A DNA stretch of 64,000 nt from Sapria himalayana (taxonomy: Eukaryota; Streptophyta; Magnoliopsida; Malpighiales; Rafflesiaceae), in NCBI GenBank assembly GCA_029783825.1, contig JAREIK010002975.1:175417-239416 (forward strand), given 5' to 3'. The notes under the pieces were generated by a model that was given only the letters and a program-made list of their open reading frames with translations, was not told the origin of the DNA and searched no databases. The number at the start of each line of letters is the position of its first letter. The stretch's first letter is position 1. This document shows positions 39,699 through 52,669 of this stretch, piece by piece. The position numbers were made by a program, and so were the translations under genes.

Positions 39699-42460
39699 CC
39701 ATCTATTTATATATCTATCTATCTTTCTTTCTATTTGTCTATCTTTTTATCTATCTATCTATATATCTAGCTATCTATTTAACTATCTAGATGGCTATCT
39801 ATCTATATATCTATCTTTCCATCTATCCATCTATTTATTTATTTATCTGTCTGTCTATCTATTTATCTATCTATCTGTCTATGAATCTATTTATCTCTCT
39901 AACTATGTATTAATCTGTCTATCAATCTCTATATCAATCTATCTATAATTTGTTTATCAATATGTCTATAAATCTTTCTATAAATTTGTCTATCAATCAT
40001 TATTATAACTACTAATATATATATATATATATACACACATATCTTTTTATTAGTCTAACTATCTATCTATTTATCTGTTTATCCATTTTTCTATCTATCT
40101 ATATATCTTTATTACTATCTATATTTATATCTAATTGTCTATCTATCTATTTTTATAACTATCTCTCTATCGATTTGGTTATCATTATATTTATCTATCT
40201 TCCTATCTATCTAACTAACTATCTATCTATCTATGTATCTATTTTTCTATCTTTCGGTATATCTATCTACCTATATAAAAATATATCTATATACTTAACT
40301 ATAAATATTTTTAACAAGCTATCTATCTATCTAACAATCAAATATGTCTACCATTCTTTATGACAATATATCTATAAATCTATCTCATTATCTATTTGTA
40401 TATCTATTTTTCTATCTATTACTCTATCAATCTGTCTATCTATTTGTCTGTCTATCTTTCTATCTATATCTATCTATCAATATACCAATCTAGCTATCTA
40501 TCTATCTATCTATCTTTTTATCTATCTATCTATCTATGTGTCTATCTATGTATCTGTCAATCTATTATCTATCTATCTATCTATCTATCAATTTTCTATT
40601 GTTATATCAATCAATGAATCTATCTAACTATATGTATATCAATTTGTGCATCTTTCGATTTATTTATATATCAATCAATTTGTTTAACAATCTATATGTC
40701 TAACTATCTGCCTATATATATCTATCTATATGTCTGTCTGTCTATTTATCTGTGTGTTAATCTATTTGTCATACTTTTTGTCTTTCAATTTATCTATATA
40801 TTTGACTATCAATCTTTCTATATGTCTATCTATTCTTTAGTCTATATGTATGTATATCTGTCTATCTATCTATATATCTATCAATTTATATAATTGTCTA
40901 TCTATCTAACAATCTATTTATCTAACTATCTTTCTATCTATCTCTCTATATATCTATAAATCTATCTGTATGTTTGTCTATCTATTTATATTTATATATA
41001 TATCTATCTATCTATTTGTCGATCTATCTATCTATCTATTGATCTGTCTATCTATTGATCTATCTATCTATTGATATGTATATCTATCTATGTATTTTTC
41101 TATCTAAGTATCTATCTAATCATTTGTCTATATATTTTTCTATATTTCTATCAATCAATCTTTTTATCTATCTAACAATTTATATATATCGCTATCTATC
41201 AATCTATTTATTTTTCTATCTATGTGTTTATCTATCTATCTTTCTTTGTTTTTATCTTGTTATCTGTGTATCTATGTGTCTATGTATCTATGTATCTATC
41301 TATCTATCTATCTATTATCTTTCTGTCTATCTATCTGTCTATCTATTTGTCTATCTATCTATCTTTCAATATGTATGTCTGTTTATATATCTATCTATCA
41401 ATGTGTTTATCTATTTTTCTAACAATCTATATAATAATCTATGTATCTATCTATCTATCTCTCTGTATATCTATATGTCAATATAACCATCTATCTATTT
41501 TACTATCTATCTATCTGTCTGTCTATCTATATATCTATCTATCTATCTTTCTATATATCTATCTATCTATCTAACTATCAATCAATCTATCTATCTATCT
41601 ATCTATTTATATATCAATATGTCTATCTATATGTATACCTATTTGTCTATCTATAATTCTTTCTATCCATCTATCTATATATATATATCTATCAAAGTTT
41701 ATCTATTTATCTAGCTATCTATCTATCTATTTGTCTATCTTTCCATCTATCTATATGTCTACTTATACGTCAATCTATTTTTCTATTTATCTATCTATCG
41801 ATAAATCTTTCTATCTATCTATCTATCTATCTATTTATCTATTTACCTGTCTATCTGTCTACTTATCTATATATCTATTTGTATATCTATCTATATGTCC
41901 ATTTATGTGTCTATCTATCTGTCTATCTATCTATGTTTTATATATTTCTCTATCTATCTATATATCTATCTATCTATCTGTTTTTCTGTCTAAATATCTA
42001 TTTCTCTTTCTATCTATCCATATATCTAAATATATATCTATCATTTTGTCTATCTAATTATCTATCTTTAAATTAATCTATCTCTTTGTCTATTTATCTA
42101 TTTATCTTTTTATCTATCTATCTATCTTTCAATCTATCTATCTATCTATTTGTTTATCTATATGTATATCTATTTCTCTATCTATCTGCCTGCCTGATTG
42201 TCTATATGCCTGAATGACTGACTAATTAACTATCTGTTTGTCTATATGTGTGTTTATTTGTCTATATATCTAGTTGTCTATCTATCTAGCATTCTATTTG
42301 ATTATATATCTTTCTATATATCTGTCTATATATTTTACTATTTATATGTATATCTATCTGTTTATCTATATATCTATTTATATATCTATCAATGTATCAA
42401 TTTATTAGTCAATCTATCTGTTTATCTACTTATCTATCTATCTATCTGTCTGTCAGTCAG

Positions 42461-42495
<35 letters not shown>

Positions 42496-43846
42496 ATCTA
42501 TCTATCTAGCTATCTATCTATATATCAATATATGTGTCTGTCTATGACTTTATCTATTAATCTATCTATAAATTTATATCAATTTATCTTTCAATGTATC
42601 TATCTATCTATCTGTATATCTATTTGTTTATCTATCTTTTTATGCATATGTATATCTATCTATCTATATATCTATCCATCTTACTTTCTATCTATTTTTC
42701 TATCTATCTATTTATATATCTATATGTCTATTTATATTTATATCATTCTATCTATCCATCTATCTATATATCTATCTAGCTATTGGTCGTCTATCTATAT
42801 ATTTATTTATGTATATATGTGTCTATTTATCTATCTATCTATCTATTTTTATATTTGTCTATCTATATGTCTATCTATCTATATATACGCCTTTCTTTCT
42901 GTCTATCAATCTATATATCAATATGCCTATCTATCTATCTATTTCTCAATATACATGACTATCTATCTTTCTATCTATCTAATTATCTATCTTTTTCTCT
43001 ATCTTTCTTTCTATCTATGTCTATCTATCTCGTAGTCTATCTATATATATATATATCTATCTATTTATCTATCTACCTTTCTATATATCTGCCGATCTAT
43101 ATGTCGATCTATATGATTAGTCTATCTGTCTATCTAACTATTTATCTATCTATCTATCTATTTATTGATATTTATATATATTTCGGTATATATCTATCTA
43201 TCTATATTTTATCTGTATAATATCTATGTGTCTATATATCTGTCTATCTATCTTTCTATATATCTATCTATCTATCTAACTATCAATCAATCTATCTATT
43301 TGTCTATCTAAATGTCAATCTATCTTTCTATCAATCCATTTATCTATATATCTATCTTTCAATCTTTCTCTCATTTATCAATCTATTTATGTATCTATTT
43401 ATTTTTCTATCTATCTATCTATTTATCAATCTGTCTTTCTATCTATATATCTATCTTTCTATCTTCCTACCTAATTTTTGATATATCTATCTATCTGTTT
43501 ATCTATCTATCTATTTATTATCGATAGGTCTATCTATCTATCTACCTGTCCATATATCTATCTATATATATGTCTATTTATATGTTAATCTATCTATCTA
43601 TATATTAATTTATTTTTAAATTTGTCTATAAATTTGTCTATCTATATATATAACAATCTATTGATTAATATAATTATCAATATGTCTATCCATTTGGTTA
43701 TCAATCTCACTATCTAACTATCAATCAATCAATCTATCCATCTATTTTTAATTTTGTCTATAAATCTATTTATCAATCTAAATATCAATTTATCTATCAA
43801 TCTAATTATCAAAATGTCTATCACTATGAATCATACTATCTAACTA

Positions 43847-43885
<39 letters not shown>

Positions 43886-46250
43886 ATCTATCAATCTATC
43901 TATCAGTCTAAATATCTATCTTTCTATTCATCTATTTATCAATCTATTTATCTTTATTTCTTTATTTTTTTTCTATCTTTCTATCTTCTCTCAATCAATC
44001 TATCTATCTTTCTATCTTTTTATCAATCTATATATATAAGTCTCTATTTATCTTTCTAACTAACTAACTAACTATCTATCTATCTAAATATCTGTGAATC
44101 TATATGTCTATCTATCTTTATAATTATTTGTCTATCTATTTATTTATCAATATGTCTATCAATCTATCTTTTAATAACTCTACCAATATGTCTATAAATC
44201 TTTCTATCAATTTGTCAATCTTGGTGTTAATCTATCTGTTAATCTATCTATCTATCTATTTATATATCTTTCTTTTAATATGTCTAGTAATCTTTCTATC
44301 AATCTTTTTATCAATCTATATTTCAATTTATCTATCAATATGTATATTATTCTATCTATCAATCTATATATCAATTTGTCTAACAATCTATCTATCTGTA
44401 AATCTATTTATCTACTTATATATATATTTTCTATCTATTTATATGTCTATCTATATGTCTATCGATCTATCTGTCTATCTATTTGTCTATCTATCAAATA
44501 TTTGTCTATCTGTCTATCTATCTGTCTATCTATCTATCTATCTTTCTATATGTGTGTCTATCTGTTTATTAATCTATCAATATATCTGTATCTTTATATA
44601 TGTGTCTATCTATCTGTCTCTTTATATGGTTGTCTCTTTGTTTCTCTTTATGTGTTTATTTATCAATCTATCTATTTATTGGTCAGTCTATCATCAATCA
44701 ATCAATCTTTCATTCTATATGTCTAATTATTTATCTATCTGTATGTCAATCTGTTTGCCTTTCTATTAAGATATCTATCTGTCTATCTATCTATCTCTCT
44801 ATCAATCCATCTATTTGTCTCTCTATGTGTCTATTTTTCTATATCTCTCTATCTATTTATTTGTTATATATCAATCAATCTATCTATCTATTTATTTATT
44901 TGTCTATATATATATCTATCTATCTATATATCTATCAATCTATTTATCTATCTATTTGTCTATCTATCTATTTTCTATCTATATATCAATCTATATATAT
45001 GTTTATCTATTTTTCAAGTTATATGTCTATCTATCTTTTTATCGATCTATCTATTTATCTAGCTATCTATATATCTATCTTTGTATTTATCTATTTATTT
45101 GTCTGTCTATTTATCTTTATATCTATCTGTCTATCTATCTAACTATATATCTATTTATCGATATGTCTATCCATCAATATGTTTATCTATCTATTTATAT
45201 GTCTAATTATTTATCTATATAACTATCCATCAATTTGCCTCTCTATCTATATATCTATCTATCTATCTATAATTCAGTCTATCTATCAGTCTATCTATCT
45301 ATCTATCTATTAGTCTATCTATCTATTTTTCTATCTGTATATCTATCTATCTGTCTATCTATATATATATATCTATCTATCTATCTTTCTATCTATCTGT
45401 ATGTATATTTATCTATCTATCTTATCAATTAGTCAATCTCTCTGTCAATTTATCTATCTATTTATTTATTAATCTATCTATCTATATGTCTATCTATCTA
45501 TCTATCTATCTATCTATTTATCTATCTATCTCTCTAACAAACTATCTGTCTATCTTATTATTGTTATATCTATATGTCTATTAATTTGTCTATTTATCTG
45601 TCTTTATATATTTATATCTATCTAACTATCTATATATCTATTTGTCTATTTTATGTCTATCTATTTGTCTAACTATTTTTCTAACTATCTATCTATCTTT
45701 CTAACAAACTATCTATCTTTCTATCTATCTATGTTTCTTTCTTTCTATCTATATGTCTATTTATCTTTCTATTTATTTATTTATCTATCTTTATATCTAT
45801 CTATCTGCCTATCTACCTGTCTATCTGTCAATCTATCTATCTGTCTATCTATCTATCTATATGTCTATCTGTCAATCTATATTTCAATCTATCTATCATT
45901 TTGATTATCTATATATCTATCTGTCTGTCTGTCTGTCTTTTTTAAATATCTATCCATCTTTCTTTCAGTTTTTCTATCTTTTTATCTATCTATCTGTCTG
46001 TATGTCTTTCTATATGTCTATCTGTATGCCTATCTATCTATCTATCTAGCTATCTATCCATCTATGTAGCTATCTGTTTGTCTTTCTATCTATTTGTATC
46101 TATCTATCTATCTATCTATCAATCTATCTATCTATCTATGTATCAATCTGTCTATCAATCTAAATATCAGTCTATCTATTAATTTCTAGATCAATATGTT
46201 TATAAATCTATCTATAAATTTGTCAATCAATCAATCAATCTATCTATTGA

Positions 46251-46303
<53 letters not shown>

Positions 46304-46678
46304 ATTTATTTATGTATTAGTCTAACTATCAATCTATTTATGTGTTTATCTATTTTATCTATCTATCTATTAATCTATCTATCTATCTCTCTTTCTTACT
46401 ATCTATCTTTAAATATATTTGTCCATCTATCTATCTATCTCTATAACTATCTCTCTATCGATTTGTCTATCAATATATATATATATATATATTTTCTATC
46501 TATCTAACTAGCTAACTATCTATCTATTTATATATTTATTTGTCTATCTTTTTATCTATCTATCTATCTGTCTATTTATCTATCTATATCTCTATCTATA
46601 TATCTTTTTATTAAGCTATCTTTCTATCTATCTATCAAATCTTTCTATCAATATATATGTTAATCTATATATCAATCT

Positions 46679-47350
46679 CATTACAAAAAAAGAACAAATA
46701 GCTAGGGAAATTTTCTTAGCTATTTTGGCGTATTTTGTCTCTAAAATAAAATACCAACAAATTATCATTGTAAATAATCTCAAACTAAAATGCTCGTCAC
46801 AAAATATTAATGAGAAAAAAAATTTTCTAGCAAATCTTTCAACGACAAAAATTCCCTATCTAATTATATTCTTCCATTCCTAATAATATTCTTTCCTTCC
46901 TAATTTTAATCATAATTAAGAGTAGTAATTAATATTTTTCAACATAATATATACTCAAAATTCCCTAGCTAAATTAGTGAGGTAAAAATCCATAGCTATT
47001 TTCTTTGAAAAATTATTTTCAAAATTTTTTTTAGAAAAAAATTGATTACAATTTTTTAAAATTTTATTTTGAATTTAATAAAAACATATACTATAAACCA
47101 TATTTTATTATTTACAAAAAACAAAAATAGTTTAGAAATAATTATGATATAAAAGTTACATGGTTAAAAAAACATAACATAGATATAAAATATTTTAAAA
47201 CTAAATCATCATCTTCATCATTAGATGGTACATTTGTGCTAGGCTCTCCTATGTGAGTATTCTAATGGAATTCGATTCGCTATCAGTCTCGTATGGCTGT
47301 TAATAGTGACTCCGTATATGTCATCTACAATTTCATTACTTTCTTGGTTT
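46679..47350. repeat. Left terminal block of element D
   Basis: Same family and orientation as 9709-10345: AAATAGCTAGGGAAATTTTC near the tip, CCCTAGCTAAATTAGTGAGG further in, then the conserved GCTAGGCTCTCCTATGTG at about 47237. The minus strand upstream of the conserved part reads MEERMTSASQLVEGS, possibly former transposase coding sequence. Confidence 0.85.
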
Positions 47351-47689
47351 CTTTCATCTCATCATTCATTTTATTCATTTCCTACATTTCTTTCTTCAAA
47401 GAAGTTATCTAAAGATTCTAGAACCCTCAACTAGTTGAGAAGCAGATGTCATACGTTCCTCCATAAGTTCCTGTGATAAAATAGAAAATAATAAATTGTG
47501 TTAGATATAAATAAATTAAATATAATATTTTTTATTACACACTTAACTTTAAACATTTACTATAGTAGTCTAATAGTGATGGAACCACCAAAGTAGTGGC
47601 CACTTTCATAACAACTATATAGTTTTTACTTGCTTGATTTTACATGGAAAATCACTTTCTTTGATACATATAAAAAAAAAACCAATGAA

Positions 47690-47975
47690 CACAACCCACA
47701 TGTTGCACACACTACACCATGGCTGGTTCAAACTTACACATGGTGCACATCTAGTACATCAACCACAGATCCACGTTCACTACACCACGCACACACTGTG
47801 CACTTTCACACAGTTATGCACCACAGTTGTGCATCAATGGCACCACATCTCATGGCATCACTCCCAACTGAACAATGCACCCACTAACACTAAGCCACAT
47901 GCCCGCAAATGTACATCACACATCATCGCTGGCATTTACACTTTGTGTGCCATGGCGCATGGACCATCTAGACAA
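47690..47975. other. Compositional island rich in CA/TGCA words
   Basis: This stretch is far less AT-rich than its surroundings and is full of CACA, TGCA and CCAC words (ACCACGCACACACTGTGCAC). It gives two overlapping plus-strand frames of 85 and 115 codons rich in His and Thr, a consequence of the word bias. It may be foreign to the element; the origin is unknown. Confidence 0.5.
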
Positions 47976-50412
47976 TTCTAAAATGATGTGGTAGACAATC
48001 ATTCTTTCAAAAGGATAAAAAGCAATTAATCAAATAGTTGGAACATTCTTACCCATTGTTTACTTCCTTCATATACACAGTGTCTATGTTCTTTGCCTTT
48101 TATTCAAGAAGGATGATAGTAGTATCAAAGGTTCTGATTGTGATGGAGTTGATAATGAGATATTACCAGCTAACCACCTATTAATAAAGGGTGAACAAGA
48201 AGAAATGAGCCACACAAAAAATAAAAACAAAACAACGGATAGAGTAATTCAAATTATGTAGTTTACATTCAAAGTAGCAAGCAACATATACAAGTTATAT
48301 GAGGAATGAGGGAATAGAAAAACAAGCCTGTATGTTGCAACACTAATGGTGAATGAAGTATGAGCAATCAAATTCAAATTAAATAAATTCTATACTAGAA
48401 TAATATTATCTTTTTTTGTTTTATTTTTCTCCCCTCTCTCTTTTCTTTCTTTCTCTCTCCCCAATGCACGCAAAGCCCTAATGGGTTCTTATGAGTTATG
48501 ACATCAAGTTTACATGATGTCACAACATGAATAAAGGTAAAGTAAGAGTTGTGCAAAGTGTTTGGGTAGGGCACAAATTCTACACGTGTCAATAAGTGTT
48601 TTTGCTAGTGGTATTGCCATCAATTTAAAGAAGGTTTTTACAACATCATTTTATTCTTTCAGAAAAGAGATTTTAGTTCGCCAAAATTAAAATAATTATT
48701 TTTTATGTAGACAATTTTTATTTTAAAAACACACAAATTCAAAATTATTTATGTTTTTATGTAATATTCATCATAATTGCTCTTATACATTTAACATTAT
48801 TAAGAAAACATCATTTCAACATTTAAAAAACAAAAAAAAAATAGTGCCACAATTTTCATCATGAGATACAATATATAAAGACATACCAGGATATCATCTA
48901 ATAGTCCTAAAACAAGAGGTATGAGTCTTCCAAAAGATTAAAAGACTTGATAATCTCAATCTAAATATATTAGACAAAGATATCATAATTGATTCTTTCA
49001 GAAATATAAGAATCATAAAAATTTTTTAAATAGCTTTCTGTCACCAAAATAAATATCACTTATATCATTAATATAGTTAATTAATATAGTTAATTAATAT
49101 AGATTCTCTCAAATAAATTCATATGGACATAATATTTTGAATTCTCAAATATTAAAATACAACACCTAAATGGTTATTATAAGATTTTTGCATTCTATTA
49201 TAAATTCTCACAAATAATATGTATATCAACTAGACATGAGAAACACATTTCTCTCTGATAATCTTAAGAATAAAATATATATATACAACAACCATCTTGT
49301 TTTACTATTTCAATGAATGCATGTATGATGTGTAGATTGTATAAATCTTATATATCAATACTAAACTTATTATATAGTTATTTCAATGTTTCAATATTTT
49401 ATAAATGCTATAATAAAGTATCACTCAATTCTAATTCCTTCCTCCATATATACTATAATGACACTTATTCTAAAAAAAATAAGAAATTCAACTTATTATA
49501 TTATGAATATATTAAAAATATACAATAAATGTACACCATCAACTACATTTGTTATTAGTGAGAGTACATTTCATATGTCAAGGAAATCTTAGACTAAATA
49601 TTCTAAATCAAAAAGAATAATTTTATCCAAATACATATGTTTTTGTATGATCTTAATGATGCTAGAAAATCTAAATTAGATAATAAGTTAAATTTTTCAT
49701 AGTATAATATTTTAATCATTACTAAGCAGATTTCTTCTGATTTTATTAAAAAATCAGCTAGTCATGAAAAAAATACTTCCTTGCTTAGACAACATGATGA
49801 AGTTGTTGGCTCGATGATTTGAGATGAGACATTGTTAGTAATTCTGCTTCCAAGGTTTGTAATTTTATAGATTCAGAAGAAGAAGAAAATAGAAAAATAT
49901 ATCCACAATCCACAATCCAGGAACACATAAAATAATATGGATCACTAGTCGTTCAACATGATAGCTATATCCACTAGAAAAATACTTATGTGTTTACAGA
50001 TTATAATCAAAACAATGTCTTACAGATGCAGTAATTGCGAAGAAAAAAAATCATACAGAGAGAGAAGACAAAAATGAATACTTCAGCATTAAATTGGGAG
50101 TAGCAAAAAATAGAATTAAAAAATCAATTTATATTAAATAATTTCTCGATATCAATAATGGTGCAGGTCGAATCACTTCGGTGGATCGGGTTATGCTCCA
50201 AAATTTTCTTTAGCCCACTGACCAAGGAGCAACCCCCATTAACGTGCTATTGTTGCATTCCCAACCTTTCAATATTGTATTTCCTGCATTAACAATATAT
50301 AAATAAAAAATATTTTTTGTTATAGAAAGCAGTTTATCAAAACAAACAAAATACAACAGACATTAAATATACAATTTTCTCTAGTAATATTTTTTACGGT
50401 AAAGATGATGAA

Positions 50413-50652
50413 TTGCATGATAGGGATTTGTCAATACAACTTAAATATGTTCCATGTATAGTGGCAAGTTCAAGTTCTGCTTTGGTGAATAATGTTGATG
50501 TTTCTTCTAACCCAAGTTTGTCTTCTCATCCTAGAGTTTCAAATTTCTTGGGTCACCCATGCCTATTGTATCATGTGTTTGTAATCAGGTCCATAAACAA
50601 TATAACCCACAATTTGGAAAATTTTCACATTGTCATATGCTTTCATTATTAA
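50413..50652 (+). other. Unrecognised open stretch, possible exon fragment
   Basis: 79 codons are open with a Ser-rich, soluble-looking composition (IVASSSSALVNNVDVSSNPS), ending near an AATCAG/GTCC site that could be a splice donor. Upstream the frame continues for only a few codons. No family is recognised. It could be a captured exon or chance. Confidence 0.2.
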
Positions 50653-51207
50653 TTCATATCATACAAATTGATTCTATTTAGATATTTCTCCATGTAAACC
50701 CTTTATGTGCGCCAACCTTCCTTCACGAGCCGACATCATTGCCTATAATCTAACTATAATGCAATTCTAGCTCTTTAGGATCTTCTCTTGAACACCCAAA
50801 AATTATTGAGAACATCATAGGATGCTCTTATTATTGCCGACACAATCATTGTTTTAATTATTATTAGTTTATTATGTTACAAGTGAATATTCTTTGATTC
50901 TAGTTCAAATTAATTTGATTATTTTACCTTTTGATATTTTTAACTTTCACACACTAGTATAAAAAATATTGAAATTTGTTATTGGAGTTACTTATTTTAA
51001 ATTTGGGGTTTTATACTTTTATTTTCCTTCTTGATAGGAGCACCCAACTCATGTGGGTCACCCAAATGGGTTTTTATGAGTTAATATGTATATAAGATTT
51101 ACTGGAATTTGATTTATGTTATTTCAATTTGTGTTCAAGTTAATTTTATAATTTATGCATCTCATTTTATATAAGTGTCAATGTCAAAATATGGCTTGTA
51201 AGTAGAA

Positions 51208-51326
51208 CCTATGACAGACCAATAAGACACACTAGATTAAATTTCATCTAAACCAGTAGGCTTTGAAAAATTATCATCAATACCTCGAGGAGGAGTAGAT
51301 CCACTTGTACTCTTCCCTTTAGCACT
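51208..51326 (-). other. Unrecognised coding-like fragment
   Basis: On the minus strand SAKGKSTSGSTPPRGIDDNF, then SKPTGLDEI, a stop, and SSVSYWSVIG stay in one frame with protein-like composition unlike the AT-rich surroundings. No family is recognised, and one internal stop is present. Confidence 0.2.
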
Positions 51327-51407
51327 TTATATAAAATTCTCTACAAATATTATTTTGGTAAATTGAAAGGAAATCTAAGCTAGATCTCTAACAGTTATAT
51401 CTGATAA

Positions 51408-51533
51408 GTCTCAAATACGAGGCTTAGCTTACTTGGATCATGTCACTTATCATCGCACCAAGACTTAAAAAATATCACACATCTCAGTATTATTCTAATA
51501 TATACATTCAACAAAAAGATTTCCTAAGTTATC
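51408..51533. repeat. Dispersed repeat at left flank of the 9.9-kb CACTA element
   Basis: GATAAGTCTCAAATACGAGG and ATCACACATCTCAGTATTAT correspond to parts of 14773-14890. The second word occurs again, slightly changed (ATCACACATCTTAGTAGTAT), right after the element at 61453. Confidence 0.6.
51531..51533. other. Target-site duplication, left copy (ATC)
   Basis: ATC precedes CACTACTAAAAA and is repeated directly after the right terminus (61453-61455), the 3-bp length expected for CACTA transposons. Confidence 0.75.
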
Positions 51534-51545
51534 CACTACTAAAAA
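51534..51545 (+). repeat. Left terminal inverted repeat of element E
   Basis: CACTACTAAAAA pairs with TTTTAGTAGAG at 61442-61452, allowing one substitution and a one-base length difference. Confidence 0.85.
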
Positions 51546-51577
51546 TAACAATAATACCGACCAAACTACCAACCAAA

Positions 51578-52150
51578 AAAATAGGACGGTAATTACTGAC
51601 CAAAACACGATCATTTAGAGACCAAAAGTGGTTTCGGAAAAAAAACTATTTCCGACCATATTTATTGACCAAATATTTTTGGTTAGAAATTAGTCTGTAA
51701 ATTAGTAGGCAATTAGCAAATAAAAATTACCGATAAATTACTGACCATTTAACGACCAAAAATATATTACAATGAAAAATGGTCGGTAAAGTGGCTTTCC
51801 AAAATATTTATAATTACTTAATTATCGACTAAACAACCGACCTACAAATAGGTCAGTAATTACTGACCAAATCACGACTATTTGGAGACCAAAAAGGGGT
51901 TTCAAAAAAAAATATTTTCACCTTGATTTCCTACCAAAGACCAACTATATTTACTGACCATATTTACCGCCCAAATATATTTGGTCAAAAATTGATCTTT
52001 AAATTAGTTGGGAATTAGCGAATAAAAATTACCGACAAATTACTGACCATTTAAAGATAAAAAATATATTACCATGAAAAATGGTCGGTAAAGTAGCTTT
52101 CCAAAATATTTATAACTTTTTAATTAGCGACCAAACTATCGACCAAAATT
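51578..52150 (+). repeat. Duplicated subterminal region of element E (267-302-bp unit)
   Basis: Two diverged copies lie head to tail. TAGGACGGTAATTACTGACC at 51582 recurs as TAGGTCAGTAATTACTGACC at 51849, and GGTCGGTAAAGTGGCTTTCC at 51781 recurs at 52083. The second copy carries about 35 bp extra. Both are dense in GACCAAA and TTGGTCGGTAA words, the likely transposase-binding motifs; these also occur at the right end (61375-61435). Confidence 0.88.
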
Positions 52151-52237
52151 TTGGTCGGTATTTTCTAGGTTAAATTTTTTGATTTAAAAAAAAATTTGTC
52201 AAGTCATTAACAATTAGCAAACTTCCCCTCTTTCATT

Positions 52238-52304
52238 TTTCGAAGCAGAAGCGATGGGATACAAGGGAGAAACTGAGAAATTCTCTCATTTCTTCTGAAT
52301 CCAT
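52238..52304 (+). promoter_or_regulatory. Possible non-coding leader exon of the transposase gene
   Basis: Directly inside the subterminal repeats is a purine-rich, less AT-rich stretch (GAAGCAGAAGCGATGGGATA) ending CCAT/GTAAGT, a good plant splice-donor consensus. CACTA transposase transcripts usually start near the left end. The assignment rests on position and the donor only. Confidence 0.35.
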
Positions 52305-52669
52305 GTAAGTTTTTCATTGTTCTTCTCATTTAGAATGCTATATACATATCTCCATCTCTCTGAATTTTATTAGCATTATCGAATTTTCATTTTTTCAGAA
52401 TAATCGAGTATTAGCTTTTTTTAATTCTCCCTCGATTTTCTTTCTTTTTGCTTCTATTTTCATTTAACCGATATGATTTTGACTCTACTCCATTAATGAA
52501 ACTAATAATTATCAGTGTAATCTTTATTCTTCTACTGTTTAAATTTTTTGGGTTTTATTGATTTCAAATACAATATGTTTGCATTTTTGTTCTATCCTTC
52601 TGTAGCTGAAGAAAATATATAATGCATGATATTTTCTGCTCCTGTAACTTAAGAAAAATTAAACTTAAT

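Larger units (their letters stand above)
31021..46678 (-). repeat. Degenerate CTAT (GATA on minus) tetranucleotide array 3
   Basis: At 15.7 kb this is the longest array in the window, in the same orientation as array 2. CTAT units dominate, with CTGT, TTGT, CAAT, CTTT and TATA variants and embedded (CT)n, (GT)n, (ACAT)n and (TA)n tracts. G/C-richer interruptions such as CTGACTGACTAATTAAC occur near 33165-33210, 36160-36200 and 42190-42235. Plus-strand frames of up to 314 codons consist of Leu-Ser-Ile-Tyr repeats and are not genes. The array ends at the terminus of element D. Confidence 0.97.
47351..51407. other. Element D interior, no intact gene
   Basis: Mostly AT-rich sequence with short frames and no family motif. 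Exceptions worth separate entries are the CA-rich segment at 47690-47975, a plus frame at 50413-50652 and a minus stretch at 51208-51326. A short patch at 50160-50260 is less AT-rich and bounded on the minus strand by an AATGCAG acceptor-like site, but its frames contain stops. Confidence 0.5.

Noticed and set aside
47630..47981. Two overlapping plus-strand frames (85 and 115 codons)
   Set aside because: The His/Thr-rich products follow from CA-rich wording. They overlap in different frames and show no motif.
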